Below are positions 25,511 to 34,750 of a stretch of 64,000 nt of DNA, piece by piece (positions within the stretch are counted from its first letter, which is position 1; each line of letters starts with the position of its first letter). The stretch comes from Chryseobacterium angstadtii (lineage in GTDB: Bacteria; Bacteroidota; Bacteroidia; Flavobacteriales; Weeksellaceae): positions 1 to 64,000 of the forward strand of contig NZ_LFND01000008.1 of assembly GCF_001045465.1 (NCBI RefSeq), given 5' to 3'. The position numbers and the translations under genes were made by a program. The notes under the pieces were generated by a model. That model saw nothing but the letters and a program-made list of their open reading frames with translations. It searched no databases and was not told the DNA's origin.

Positions 25511-26014
25511 CTATTTGTGAATTAAGAATTCCATAAGATAATCATCCATCACAAAACCGTTCCCAATATCAAATACTCCATCCCCATAAACACTGTATCC
25601 CTGGGATTCGTAGAAATTTTTGGCGGCATTAAATTTATTCACATTTAAGATAATTCTGCTGTCTCCATTCTCAGAAACCTGGTGATTCAGAAACTGCAAG
25701 GCTTCCTTTCCAAATCCTTTTCCTTTGCTTTCCGGAACCAGATAAATGCGGTGCAGCTTCGTTGTTCCTTCTTCATAATGATGCTGGTATCCTATAAAAC
25801 CTTCATAAGAACCGCTATTTTCGTCCTGAATCATGTAATAATGGTAATCCGGATGTTCCAAATGGCTCCCGATTTCAGCTTCGGAATACATTTCTTCCAG
25901 CATATATTCCATCTGATCTGTTGAAAGAATCTCTGCATAAGCATTTTCCCAGGATCTTCTTGCCAGGTCCTGGATAAGGGGAATGTCTTTTTTCTCTGCT
26001 TGTATTAGTTTCAT
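25511..26014 (-). CDS. GNAT family N-acetyltransferase
   Basis: A 167-aa acetyl-CoA-dependent acetyltransferase. IRLIYLVPESKGKGFGKEAL-type motif A (here HRIYLVPESKGKGFGKEAL) gives the pyrophosphate-binding loop. Motif B is ILNVNKFNAAKNFYESQGY with the typical N-x-x-A..FYE..GF pattern. The N terminus (QAEKKDIPLIQDLARRSW) is the usual alpha1-alpha2 acceptor region. The substrate cannot be told. It is a single gene following the dapA terminator on the same strand. Confidence 0.92.
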   Translation of the reverse strand: MKLIQAEKKDIPLIQDLARRSWENAYAEILSTDQMEYMLEEMYSEAEIGSHLEHPDYHYYMIQDENSGSYEGFIGYQHHYEEGTTKLHRIYLVPESKGKGFGKEALQFLNHQVSENGDSRIILNVNKFNAAKNFYESQGYSVYGDGVFDIGNGFVMDDYLMEFLIHK

Positions 26015-26025
26015 AATTTTTTGTA

Positions 26026-26055
26026 TTAAAAAAGTGAAAAGCCGGAACTTTTCAC
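26026..26055 (-). terminator. Intrinsic terminator on the minus strand
   Basis: On the minus strand GTGAAAAG and CTTTTCAC pair around a 6-nt loop and are followed by T6. It lies about 115 bp after the dapA stop and just before the GNAT gene. Confidence 0.65.
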
Positions 26056-26073
26056 CTTATTATTTTATTTCAA

Positions 26074-26100
26074 TGGTCAATTTTGCTTCGCAAGTGAATG
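26074..26100 (-). repeat. Dispersed intergenic repeat, family C (copy 1)
   Basis: The plus strand reads GTCAATTTTGCTTCGCAAG then TGAATGG. It is the reverse complement of the two copies at 40001-40023 and 40102-40124 (TTCACTTGCGAAGCAAAATT). The centre TTGC-GAA-GCAA can fold as a mini hairpin. Confidence 0.75.
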
Positions 26101-26125
26101 GCCAATGTTTTCCATACTTTGAAAA

Positions 26126-26163
26126 ATTCACTATTCACTATTCACTATTCACTATTCACTATT
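26126..26163. repeat. Short tandem repeat (ATTCACT)5
   Basis: Five exact 7-bp units ATTCACT plus a partial ATT lie directly before the dapA stop codon. The unit resembles the CATTCAC/GTGAATG words of family C repeats, so it probably arose by slippage within one. Confidence 0.95.
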
Positions 26164-26171
26164 GACATTTC

Positions 26172-27044
26172 TTAGATTTTCGCCATCTCAGCTTTGATCT
26201 TCGCATACAGCCCTTCAGAAGCCTGAACAAGAGGAAGTCTGAGATAGTTCTTAATGATTCCTTTTTCTGTCAGAATCACTTTAATTCCGCAAGGGTTTCC
26301 TTCTGCGAAAATAAGTCTTGTGATCTCTACCAGCTTATTGTGAATCGCGTAAGCTTCATTCACTTTTCCTTCAAAAGCGAGCTGAACCATTGTAGAAAAC
26401 TCTTTTGGATATCCCTGTCCGATTACGGAGATCACCCCGTCTCCACCGGCAAGCGTTACAGGAAGTGTGTACTCATCATCTCCTGAAACCAATGAAAATC
26501 CTTCCGGCTTCTTTCTTAAAATATCAAAATACTGAAGAATGTTTGGTGCCGCTTCTTTAATCATAAACAGATTAGGAAACTCATTCGCCAAACGGATCGT
26601 TGTATCAGCTTCAACATTCTGTCCCGTTCTTGACGGAACATTGTAAATGATAATATTCTTACCTGTGGAAGCCAATGCTTTATAATGCTGATAAAGCCCT
26701 TCCTGATTCGGTTTGTTGTAGTATGGAGATACGGAAAGTACGGCTTCAAATTCAGAAAGATCCGCATCTTCTATCTGTTTCTTTACGTCAAGAGTATTAT
26801 TTCCGCCAATTCCTAAAACCAAAGGAAGACGTTTATTATTAACCTTAATGATATGCTCAATCACCTGTTTCTTCTCCTCTTCAGAAAGCGTTGCAGCTTC
26901 TGCTGTAGTTCCCAAAACAACTAAATAATTGGTTCCGTTTTCGATATTATAGTCAACCAGTTTGGTTAAACTTTCGAAATCTACGGATAAATCTTCATTA
27001 AAGGGCGTCACCAAAGCAACACCTACTCCTTTTAAAATGCTCAT
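26172..27044 (-). CDS. dapA: 4-hydroxy-tetrahydrodipicolinate synthase
   Basis: Condenses pyruvate with aspartate semialdehyde, the first committed step to meso-diaminopimelate and lysine. A 290-aa TIM-barrel of class I aldolase type. GTTAEAATLSEEE lies near residues 45-57 and VLSVSPYYNKP near 103-113. The catalytic Tyr is in YNVPSRTG, and the Schiff-base Lys is in MIKEAA. GGDGVISVIGQGYP and FAEGNPCGIK complete the family set. It is monocistronic with its own -7 box at 27064-27071. Confidence 0.96.
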   Translation of the reverse strand: MSILKGVGVALVTPFNEDLSVDFESLTKLVDYNIENGTNYLVVLGTTAEAATLSEEEKKQVIEHIIKVNNKRLPLVLGIGGNNTLDVKKQIEDADLSEFEAVLSVSPYYNKPNQEGLYQHYKALASTGKNIIIYNVPSRTGQNVEADTTIRLANEFPNLFMIKEAAPNILQYFDILRKKPEGFSLVSGDDEYTLPVTLAGGDGVISVIGQGYPKEFSTMVQLAFEGKVNEAYAIHNKLVEITRLIFAEGNPCGIKVILTEKGIIKNYLRLPLVQASEGLYAKIKAEMAKI

Positions 27045-27063
27045 CTGTTAGAATTATTTTTGT

Positions 27064-27071
27064 CAAATTTA
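27064..27071 (-). promoter_or_regulatory. -7 element for dapA
   Basis: TAAATTTG on the minus strand, 19 bp before the ATG, is an exact TAnnTTTG match. No TTG -33 box is seen. Confidence 0.45.
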
Positions 27072-27124
27072 ATAATTTACGATAAGAATTTGTATAAATA
27101 ATAATGTTTTATTCTACATATAAT

Positions 27125-27132
27125 TATATTTG
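27125..27132 (+). promoter_or_regulatory. -7 element for the nucleotidase-porZ-recO operon
   Basis: TATATTTG exactly matches TAnnTTTG about 100 bp before the first gene of a four-gene run with overlapping or nearly overlapping ends. The -33 box is imperfect. Confidence 0.45.
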
Positions 27133-27232
27133 CATATATTAAAAGATAGTATGCCATCGCTATGAACTAAGTTATTATAAAAGTACATAAGGACTTGCGA
27201 TTGTATATGGCCTAAAAAATAATTTACAGCAT

Positions 27233-27991
27233 ATGAAAAATAAATTCTTGTTACTAGGAATTGCTCTGGCTTCCCTTACTGCCTGCAAGACAGCTTCCAC
27301 GCTGCAGCTGGCGGATGTAAAGCCACAGAAAAATATTTCTATTAATAATGAGCTGAAGAATGATGAGGAGTTTGTAAAAGTGATAGAACCCTACAAGCAA
27401 AAACTGGACAAGGAAATGAATCAGAAAATTTCCCACACCAGCTTAGACCTTACCAAACAGGGAGACAACAGCAATCTGGGTAATCTTTTAGCCGACTATA
27501 CCTTTGAAGGAGCTGATGCATGGACAAAAAAGAACCTGCAGAAAAATGTAGATGGCGCCCTTATCAATATCGGAGGAATCCGTACAACCATTGGAAAAGG
27601 AGATATCTTTCTGAAAAACATTTTTGAGGTAATGCCTTTCGAAAATGAACTGATTATTGTAAAAATGAAAGGATCAGACCTTCAGGGACTTTTTGAATAT
27701 TATGCAAAAACTCAGGTGAACAATCCTGTTTCTCATTTATATATTGAAACCAACAACGGACAGCTTAGCCAATATAAAGTGAATGGGCAATCTGTAGATC
27801 CTTCCAAAGATTACTACATTGCCACTTCCGATTATCTGGCACTCGGCGGAGATAATATGAAATTCTTTTCCAAAGGAGAAGCTATTTCTACCGGAATCAG
27901 ACTGAGAGATCTTTTCATTGAATATTTCAAGAAAAATCCTGAAGTAGTTCCAAACACAGATGTACGTTTAAATTTTATCGGTAAGAAATAA
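27233..27991 (+). CDS. 5'-nucleotidase C-terminal-domain lipoprotein
   Basis: A 252-aa lipoprotein (lipobox LTAC, Cys18) made up only of the 5'-nucleotidase C-terminal, substrate-binding domain. GNLLADYTFEGADAW, then ALINIGGIRTTIGKGDI, IFEVMPFENELIIVKMKG and LALGGDNMKFF are its hallmarks. In typical UshA-like enzymes this domain is fused behind the metallophosphatase. Here the catalytic part is the next gene, joined by a TAATG stop-start overlap, in reversed order. The two products very likely assemble in the periplasm to hydrolyse nucleotides. Confidence 0.9.
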   Translation: MKNKFLLLGIALASLTACKTASTLQLADVKPQKNISINNELKNDEEFVKVIEPYKQKLDKEMNQKISHTSLDLTKQGDNSNLGNLLADYTFEGADAWTKKNLQKNVDGALINIGGIRTTIGKGDIFLKNIFEVMPFENELIIVKMKGSDLQGLFEYYAKTQVNNPVSHLYIETNNGQLSQYKVNGQSVDPSKDYYIATSDYLALGGDNMKFFSKGEAISTGIRLRDLFIEYFKKNPEVVPNTDVRLNFIGKK

Positions 27992-28941
27992 TGGATAGAA
28001 AAAGTTTTTTAAAAGTAATAGGTAGCGGATCTTTAGCAGCAGCTTTAGCTCCCAATATGATGATGGCGGAAGAATTGAAACTCAATCCATTTACGTCTGC
28101 CAATAAACTGACCATACTTCATACCAACGACCAGCACAGCCGGATAGAACCTTTTGATTCAAGCTATACAAGAAACCCCAATCAGGGAGGTTTTGCGAGA
28201 AGAGCAAGTCTTATACAGCAGATCAGAAGCCAGGAAAATAATATTCTTCTGCTGGATTCCGGTGATATTTTTCAGGGAACTCCCTATTTTAATTTCTTCG
28301 GTGGTGAACTGGAATTTAAACTGATGTCTATGATGAAATATGATGCCTCCACCATGGGAAATCATGATTTCGACAACAGTCTGGACGGATTTTTAAAGGT
28401 GCTTCCCAACGCGAAGTTTCCATTCATCTGCTCCAACTATGATTTTAAAAACACGATTCTGGACGGAAAAACTTCACCTTATAAAATTTTTAATAAGAAT
28501 GGAATAAAGGTAGGAATCTTCGGAGTGGGTATCCAGCTGGACGGCCTTGTGGGCAAAAAGCAGTATGGCGAAACCGTGTATTCAGATCCTGTAGAAGTAG
28601 CACAGCATTATTCCAACTTCCTGAAAAACGAACAAAAATGTGATCTTGTGATCTGCCTTTCACATATCGGCTACGATTACAGAGACGAACCCAATAAAAT
28701 CAGTGATAAAATCCTTGCCGCAAAAACGGAAAACATAGACCTTATCCTGGGTGGGCATACCCATACTTTTTTACCGGAACCGCAGACATTCACCAACAGA
28801 CAGGGTAAAAATGTTCTGGTCAATCAGGTAGGATGGGCAGGTCTTCTTCTCGGCAGAATAGATTTTTATTTTGACGCTAATAAAAACGTAAAGCATATTT
28901 CCTGGAACAACCAGGCCATAGACAGCAGCATAACCGTATAA
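27991..28941 (+). CDS. 5'-nucleotidase metallophosphatase subunit
   Basis: A 316-aa calcineurin-like phosphatase. All metal-binding blocks are present: ILHTNDQHSR, LLDSGDIFQGTPYF, TMGNHDFDNS, VICLSHIGYDY and LILGGHTHTFL. The N terminus MDRKSFLKVIGSGSLAAALAP resembles a Tat-type signal, with Arg-Lys in place of Arg-Arg. It overlaps the preceding gene, which encodes the matching C-terminal domain, by 1 nt. Together they should form a periplasmic 5'-nucleotidase/UDP-sugar hydrolase-like enzyme. Confidence 0.92.
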   Translation: MDRKSFLKVIGSGSLAAALAPNMMMAEELKLNPFTSANKLTILHTNDQHSRIEPFDSSYTRNPNQGGFARRASLIQQIRSQENNILLLDSGDIFQGTPYFNFFGGELEFKLMSMMKYDASTMGNHDFDNSLDGFLKVLPNAKFPFICSNYDFKNTILDGKTSPYKIFNKNGIKVGIFGVGIQLDGLVGKKQYGETVYSDPVEVAQHYSNFLKNEQKCDLVICLSHIGYDYRDEPNKISDKILAAKTENIDLILGGHTHTFLPEPQTFTNRQGKNVLVNQVGWAGLLLGRIDFYFDANKNVKHISWNNQAIDSSITV

Positions 28942-28942
28942 T

Positions 28943-31195
28943 ATGAAAAAACTCTCTTTAATCTCTCTTGGTATTTTAACCTCCCTGCAGTTCTTTAATG
29001 CGCAGGTCATTTCATCAAAAAAATGGACGGATCTTTTTTCCTACAACAATGTCTTGGCCATGAAAGAAGACAATGGGAAGATAATTGCCGCGACGGAAAA
29101 CGGGATATTTTATTATACCATCTCAACAGGAGAGGTTACCAAGCTGTCAAAAGCCAGCGGACTGCATGATGTAGGGATAACTGCATTCGATTACAATTCG
29201 CAGACTAAGGTAGGCGTGATAGGCTATGCAAACGGATCCCTGGATATTATTACCCCTCAGGAAATTAAGTATGTAGTGGATATTCCTATTGCTGCAGGTT
29301 ACAGCGGAAGCAAAAGCATTAATCATGTTTCCATTACGGGAGATCAGGCTGTGATTTCTGTAGGCTACGGGATTTCTATCTTTAATCTTAAAAAACTGGA
29401 ATTCGGAGATTCTTCATTCTTTATGACCGGCGGCGGTGTATACGAAGCCAGTAATGAAGCTACCATCTTTGGAAATAAGGTATATTCTGCAACCAACAGC
29501 GGCCTGAAAAGCCATGAAATGAATATCACGCTTCCGGTATTCACAACCTGGACCACAGAAGTTCCGGGAACATTTAAACAAATTGATTCGGAGTCTTCAC
29601 TCCTTATTTTCTCTTCAGCAACATCCGCATTTATCTATAACAACGGAGCTCCCACTCCGCTTCCGGCAGCTTTTACAAATATCAAGGACATTGTTATAAG
29701 CTCAAATAATATTGTTGTAACAGATGGCAGAATATATACTTTCGGATTGAACGGAGTATCTCTCAACGCTGTAAGTTTAGGAGAAGACTGTAATACGGCC
29801 ATTACAACCACCACCGGAAAAATATACGGAGGAACCATCCTATCCGGAATAAAAGACGAGGGCAATAATACGTATAAACCATCAGGTCCTTATTCAAACT
29901 CATCATACAAAGTCAATCTGTATGATAACAATCAGATGCTGGTTTCATCCGGATCAAGGATAAACAGATACAATCAGGGCGCATCCAATCCAAAAAAACC
30001 TGGATTCTATTATTTTAACGGATCAGAATGGATTTACCCATCCTATTTCATTGGTAATACAGGTGCTGTTAATGTACTGGATGCTGTAATAAACCCTACG
30101 GACAACAGTGAGGTTTTCTTCACCAACTATACAAATAATACTGATCGGGGAGTTTTCAGAATGAAATATAATCCTACCAGTAAAGATTTTGATTTCATGA
30201 AATACTACCCGGGAGATTTCCGACCTTCAGGATTTGCAACAGACAATCAGAACAACCTCTTTGTATCGATAGGATTTAATGCGGGAAGCCCTGCCGTATG
30301 GATATATGACAAAGCTGCGGACAATTTCCTTTTGAAAAAAATCGGATTGTCGAGTGATGGTGCGCAGAAGCCTGTTGTTTATGAAAATATGTTGTGGATG
30401 CCTCTTCCAAGAACCAACAACTTCCTTGTATACGATTATAAAAATGCTGCCAATCTTTCTGATGATACAGAATATATATTAAAAGATACCAACGGATTTG
30501 CAGGAAACTCGAAAGGAACTTTATCTGTTGCCTTCGATAAATCCGGAGACGCCTGGATAGGTACAGACAGCGGATTGAGAATATTAGCCAATGCCGCAGC
30601 TGAAATAAAGAATCCGGATCCTAAAGTGGAACCTATCATCATTGAGCAAAGCGGACTTGGTGAAGAACTTTTCAGAGATTCCCAGATTCTTCAGGTGGAA
30701 GTAGATGCCGGAAATTACAAATGGATCTCTGTAGATGGCGGCGGTGTCTATTATCTTTCTGCAGACGGGCAGCAGACGATTAAGCATTTCACCAAAGAAA
30801 ATTCTCCTCTGCCTACCAATTCCGTTACCGATATCAAGGTAGACCGAAAGACTGGAAAGGTATATTTTGTAACATTTAACGGTATTGTAGCTTATCAGGG
30901 AGATGTGGCAGATGTAACGGCTAATTTCGGAAATGTAGTGGTTTATCCTAATCCTGTAGTGTATTCTAACTTCAAAGGAAAAGTAACCATCAAAGGACTT
31001 GCAGAAAAAACCAATATCAGAATTGCAGATGCAGCAGGAAATGTTATTCATTCTGCAGTCGCAAGAGGAGGCTATTACGAATGGGATCTTACCAACCAGA
31101 AAGGCACCAGAGTAGCTTCAGGTATTTATTTTGTATTGATGACCAATGAAGACGGATCTGATAAAGCTACTGCAAAAATAGCTGTGGTGAATTAA
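28943..31195 (+). CDS. porZ: T9SS component PorZ (beta-propeller protein)
   Basis: A 750-aa exported protein with signal peptide (KKLSLISLGILTSLQFFNAQ). Two seven-bladed-propeller regions follow, recognisable from ISSKKWTDLFSYNNVLAM, ENGIFYYTISTGEVTKLSKASGL and the blade repeats AWIGTDSGLRIL and KWISVDGGGVYYLS. The C-terminal type A sorting domain reads VVYPNPVVYSNFKGKVTI, then IRIADAAGNVI, YEWDLTNQKGTRVASGIYFVLM and KIAVVN. In Porphyromonas PorZ is part of the cell-surface attachment complex that, with PorU, processes T9SS cargo. It is one base after the nucleotidase gene, and its stop overlaps the recO start. Confidence 0.88.
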   Translation: MKKLSLISLGILTSLQFFNAQVISSKKWTDLFSYNNVLAMKEDNGKIIAATENGIFYYTISTGEVTKLSKASGLHDVGITAFDYNSQTKVGVIGYANGSLDIITPQEIKYVVDIPIAAGYSGSKSINHVSITGDQAVISVGYGISIFNLKKLEFGDSSFFMTGGGVYEASNEATIFGNKVYSATNSGLKSHEMNITLPVFTTWTTEVPGTFKQIDSESSLLIFSSATSAFIYNNGAPTPLPAAFTNIKDIVISSNNIVVTDGRIYTFGLNGVSLNAVSLGEDCNTAITTTTGKIYGGTILSGIKDEGNNTYKPSGPYSNSSYKVNLYDNNQMLVSSGSRINRYNQGASNPKKPGFYYFNGSEWIYPSYFIGNTGAVNVLDAVINPTDNSEVFFTNYTNNTDRGVFRMKYNPTSKDFDFMKYYPGDFRPSGFATDNQNNLFVSIGFNAGSPAVWIYDKAADNFLLKKIGLSSDGAQKPVVYENMLWMPLPRTNNFLVYDYKNAANLSDDTEYILKDTNGFAGNSKGTLSVAFDKSGDAWIGTDSGLRILANAAAEIKNPDPKVEPIIIEQSGLGEELFRDSQILQVEVDAGNYKWISVDGGGVYYLSADGQQTIKHFTKENSPLPTNSVTDIKVDRKTGKVYFVTFNGIVAYQGDVADVTANFGNVVVYPNPVVYSNFKGKVTIKGLAEKTNIRIADAAGNVIHSAVARGGYYEWDLTNQKGTRVASGIYFVLMTNEDGSDKATAKIAVVN

Positions 31196-31881
31196 TGAAC
31201 TTACAAAACGGATTTCTATTATCCTATATAAAATATGGCGAAAATGATGCAGTTCTGCATTGTTTTACAGAAGAAGACGGCTTTCAGACCTATTTTGTAA
31301 AAGGAATTTATTCCAAAAGAAATAAAAAGAAGGCCCTGCTTCAGCCATTGAGCATGCTCAGTTTTACCATTAATCCGGCACGAGGCAACGGTATCCCTTC
31401 TGTTTCAGGGTTTGAACTGGTAAAAGGCCATGACTTATACATGGACATTAAAGCCAATACGGTGATATTTTTCATTTCAGATTTCCTGAATCAGATTTTG
31501 AGACATGAAAACAAAAATCCAGGTCTCTTTTTCAGTATTGATGAATTTGTCAATGAACTGGCTTGTAAAAATTACCAGTGTCATCTGTTGTTCCTTATTA
31601 CCTTATTAAAAATTCAGGGAGTTGCTCCTCTGATCAATGACGGCATTTATCTGGATCCTGAAACCGGGACATTCTCCGATAGAGCTTCCCACCAGTTGTT
31701 CGGTGAGGAAATATCATCCATCTGGAAAACAGCACTCTTCGCAGAAAATCTCTATACCACAAAGGTTCCCAACTCTTTAAGAAAGGATTTTCTGGATAGT
31801 CTTCTTGTATACTATCATTATCACATTACGGATTTTAAAATTCCGGCATCACTGGAAGTCATCCAGCAGATTTTTGAATAA
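31195..31881 (+). CDS. recO: DNA repair protein RecO
   Basis: A 228-aa RecFOR-pathway protein that loads RecA on SSB-coated DNA. The N-terminal OB fold is GFLLSYIKYGENDAVLHCFTEEDGFQTYFVKG, and the C-terminal part is the all-helical RecO domain. Zinc-finger cysteines of some RecO proteins are not evident, as is usual in Flavobacteriia. It overlaps porZ by 1 nt (TAATG). The porZ-recO order is a recurrent Flavobacteriia arrangement. Confidence 0.9.
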   Translation: MNLQNGFLLSYIKYGENDAVLHCFTEEDGFQTYFVKGIYSKRNKKKALLQPLSMLSFTINPARGNGIPSVSGFELVKGHDLYMDIKANTVIFFISDFLNQILRHENKNPGLFFSIDEFVNELACKNYQCHLLFLITLLKIQGVAPLINDGIYLDPETGTFSDRASHQLFGEEISSIWKTALFAENLYTTKVPNSLRKDFLDSLLVYYHYHITDFKIPASLEVIQQIFE

Positions 31882-31893
31882 AATAGATGAAAA

Positions 31894-31960
31894 ACTTTGG
31901 CTAAAGCCTTTGTAATGTGTATATCCTGTAAGCGGGCTGAAGCCCGCCCCTATTGAATAT
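31894..31960 (+). repeat. REP-like intergenic element, family B (copy 1)
   Basis: ACTTTGGCTAAAGCCT, an AT spacer, AGCGGGCTGAAGCCCGC and CCCTATTGAATAT. Two hairpins (GGC-TAAA-GCC and GCGGGC-TGAA-GCCCGC) are followed by a fixed TATTGAATAT end. A diverged copy lies at 54509-54577. Confidence 0.75.
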
Positions 31961-31996
31961 ACAGAAAGTTACCCTGAAACGTCTATCAGCTATAAG

Positions 31997-32042
31997 CCTT
32001 CTCAGCCTCCTTCGCCTCTTTGCCTTCTCAGCTTCCTTCGCC
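31997..32042. repeat. Two imperfect 20-bp direct repeats
   Basis: The 20-mers at 31997-32016 and 32023-32042 differ at one base, and a partial third copy (CCTTCTCA) starts at 32049. They lie just before the stop codon of the glucosidase gene. Confidence 0.8.
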
Positions 32043-32054
32043 CTTTTTACCTTC

Positions 32055-34670
32055 TCAACATTTTTTAGAAAACCTCGGTTGCAGGATTTTTGCAATAAGG
32101 CCCGTCCATCCTGTCTGATGGGATGCTCCTACACCTCTTCCGCTGTCGCCATGAAAATATTCGTAAAATAGAATATAGTCTTTAAAATCAGGATCGGTCT
32201 GGAATCTTTCGTACTGCCCGTTCACCGGACGTTTTCCGTTTTCATCTTTTAAAAATATTTTAGAAAGTCTTTTACTCAGCGAATCTGCTATCTCATCCAG
32301 ATTTGAGTAATTTCCGCTTCCGGTAGGATATTCCACCATAAAATCCGGGCTGTAATAGAAAAAGAATCTCTGGAGACTTTCGATAATCAGGAAATTAATA
32401 GGAAACCAGATCGGTCCGCGCCAGTTGCTGTTTCCTCCGAAAAGGCCGCTGTCACTTTCAGCAGGCGTATATTTCACACAATAATCTGTTCCGTTTAAAT
32501 TTAAGGTATACGGGGTCTGCTCATACTCTTTGGATAAAGCCCGGACTCCATAATCGCTTAAAAACTCTGCCGGATTAAGCATTCTTTTCAGTAGTCTCTT
32601 TAAACGGTGCCCGCGGAGCAGTGAAAGAAGGTGCTTGGAATCCTGCCCTTTCTCTTCCCATCTTGACACCAGCGAGGCCAGCTCCGGTTTGTTTTCAAGA
32701 ACCCATTTCATTCTTTTTTTGAAATTGGGAAGTTTTTCAATCATTTCATCATCTATTACCTCAACGGCAAACATCGGAATAAGCCCTACAACAGTTCTCA
32801 TTTTCAAATACATATGAGTCCCATCACTGGAAGCAATGGCATCATAGAAAAATTCATCTTCCTGATCCCAGAGACTGAACTCTTCATCCCCCATATTATC
32901 CAGGGAATTGGCAATGGAAAGGAAATGTTCGAAAAACTTCATCGCCATTTCTTCATATACATTGTTGTACAAAGCCAGTTCTAGTGCTATTCTCATCATA
33001 TTCAGGGCAAACATCGCCATCCAGCTTGTTCCGTCCGACTGTTCCAGCTGCTCACCATTCGGAAGCGTGGTATTGCGGTCGAAAACACCAATATTATCAA
33101 GGCCTAAAAAGCCGCCTTCAAAAATATTATTGCCGTTGCTGTCTTTTTTATTCACCCACCATGTAAAATTCATGAGCAGCTTTTGGAAAGAACTTTCCAG
33201 AAATTCCAGATCCGGTTTTCCTTTGATGTATTCATCTATTTTAAAGACTCTGAAAACGGCCCACGCATGAACCGGAGGATTCACATCACTTAAATCCCAT
33301 TCATAAGCGGGAAGCTGCCCATTGGGATGCATATACCATTCGAACAGGAAAAGTTTGAGCTGATGTTTTGCAAAATCCGGGTCTATCAACGAAAAACTGA
33401 TGGTATGAAAAGCAAGATCCCATGTGGCATACCATGGATATTCCCACTTATCGGGCATGGAAATAATATGTTCATTATTGAGGTGCTTCCACTCGAAATT
33501 CCGGATCTTTTCACGGGACTTAGGAGGTGGTATTTCTGCAGGATCTCCTTTCAGCCACTTTTCCACGTTATAATGATAAAACATTTTGTTCCATAACATT
33601 CCGGCAAAAGCCTGTCTTTGAACCAGTTTTTCATCTTCCGATGGTATGTCTTCCTGAATTTTTGCATAAAACTCATCTGCTTCTTTTTTCCTCAGATCGA
33701 AAATTTCGTCAAACGCATCAAAAGGTTTCTCCGGTTCTTTATCTGTTATTCTGAATTCAAAAATTTTGGATTCTCCGCCTTTCAAAGTTTCATCAATAAA
33801 AAAAGAAGCTTTCGTTCCCGTCCCTTTTGGATTGACAGCCTGCGAATTTCCATTGATGACAAAATCATTGATTCCGTCTTTGCTGTACTTTGATTCATTC
33901 GCAGACTGATAAAGTCTTTCATTATTGGTTTCATTGTTACAGAACAGCGTTTTTAAAGACTGCTTTGCATACACATTTTTAATATCCAGATCCTGATGAT
34001 GAACCGCAATTCGATCCGCCTCTTCACTTTCCAGTTGGGGTTTTTCATCATCATATCCCCATTTCCAGGTGTTCCTGAACCATAAGGAAGGCAGTATAAT
34101 AATTGGTGCTTCTTTTTCAGATTTATTGATGATGGTAAGTTTAACCAAAATATCCTGCTCACTTTCTTTAGCATACTCTATGAAAATATCAAAATATTCA
34201 TTCTGATCAAAAATTCCTGTATCTATAAGCTCATATTCAGGTTCTTCTTTGCTTCTTTCTGCATTGGTTTTTAAAAGATCTTCATAGGGAAAGGCATTTT
34301 GAGGATACTTATACAGCATCTTCATATAGGAATGCGTAGGGGTAGAATCCAAATAATAAAAGTATTCCTTAACATCTTCGCCGTGGTTTCCCTGCCCGTT
34401 GGTAAGCCCGAAAAAACGTTCTTTTACCATTTTATCTTTTTTGTTCCAGAATCCTATGGAAAAAACCAGTTTCTGGAGATCATCGCAGATTCCGCAAATT
34501 CCTTCTTCACCCCAGCGGTAGGTTTTGGCTTCCGCAGTATCATGGTTGGTATAATTCCATGCGTCTCCGTTTGCGCTGTAATCTTCGCGCACAAGCCCCC
34601 ATTCGCGGTTACTGACGTAGGGTCCCCATTTTTTCCATGAAATTTCTGAAAGTCTTTCTTTTTCGGTCAT
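32055..34670 (-). CDS. GH63-type glucosidase (MGH1-like)
   Basis: An 871-aa cytosolic inverting glycoside hydrolase of the MGH1/GH63 glucosidase type, which removes terminal glucose from oligosaccharides. The N-terminal half is a beta-rich domain (WGPYVSNREWGLVREDYS, YRWGEEGICGICDD, RFFGLTNGQGNHGEDVKEYF). The C-terminal half is an (alpha/alpha)6 barrel with WEYPWYATWDLAFHTISFSL, GQLPAYEWDLSDVNPP, LGLDNIGVFDR, EQSDGTSWMAMFALNM and FGGNSNWRGPIWFPINFL. Acidic residues in the TWD, EWD and Q-SDG segments are candidate catalysts. No signal peptide is present. It is downstream of an SDR of the glucose-dehydrogenase type, suggesting a glucose-related unit. Confidence 0.88.
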   Translation of the reverse strand: MTEKERLSEISWKKWGPYVSNREWGLVREDYSANGDAWNYTNHDTAEAKTYRWGEEGICGICDDLQKLVFSIGFWNKKDKMVKERFFGLTNGQGNHGEDVKEYFYYLDSTPTHSYMKMLYKYPQNAFPYEDLLKTNAERSKEEPEYELIDTGIFDQNEYFDIFIEYAKESEQDILVKLTIINKSEKEAPIIILPSLWFRNTWKWGYDDEKPQLESEEADRIAVHHQDLDIKNVYAKQSLKTLFCNNETNNERLYQSANESKYSKDGINDFVINGNSQAVNPKGTGTKASFFIDETLKGGESKIFEFRITDKEPEKPFDAFDEIFDLRKKEADEFYAKIQEDIPSEDEKLVQRQAFAGMLWNKMFYHYNVEKWLKGDPAEIPPPKSREKIRNFEWKHLNNEHIISMPDKWEYPWYATWDLAFHTISFSLIDPDFAKHQLKLFLFEWYMHPNGQLPAYEWDLSDVNPPVHAWAVFRVFKIDEYIKGKPDLEFLESSFQKLLMNFTWWVNKKDSNGNNIFEGGFLGLDNIGVFDRNTTLPNGEQLEQSDGTSWMAMFALNMMRIALELALYNNVYEEMAMKFFEHFLSIANSLDNMGDEEFSLWDQEDEFFYDAIASSDGTHMYLKMRTVVGLIPMFAVEVIDDEMIEKLPNFKKRMKWVLENKPELASLVSRWEEKGQDSKHLLSLLRGHRLKRLLKRMLNPAEFLSDYGVRALSKEYEQTPYTLNLNGTDYCVKYTPAESDSGLFGGNSNWRGPIWFPINFLIIESLQRFFFYYSPDFMVEYPTGSGNYSNLDEIADSLSKRLSKIFLKDENGKRPVNGQYERFQTDPDFKDYILFYEYFHGDSGRGVGASHQTGWTGLIAKILQPRFSKKC

Positions 34671-34750
34671 ATGCTTTTTGATGTATAGTGTAAAAATGTA
34701 TTAATGTACGATGTATTAATGATGAATGTAGGTTTCAGATAGGTGATGCA

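Noticed and set aside
26126-26163. Array of short direct repeats that might suggest a CRISPR-like array
   Set aside because: The unit is only 7 bp with no spacers and is simple slippage. No cas genes occur anywhere in the window.
31901-32095. 64-codon minus-strand frame with a Lys/Arg-rich segment
   Set aside because: It is made of the family B repeat and the direct repeats at 31997-32042 and overlaps the glucosidase stop. It is a repeat artefact.
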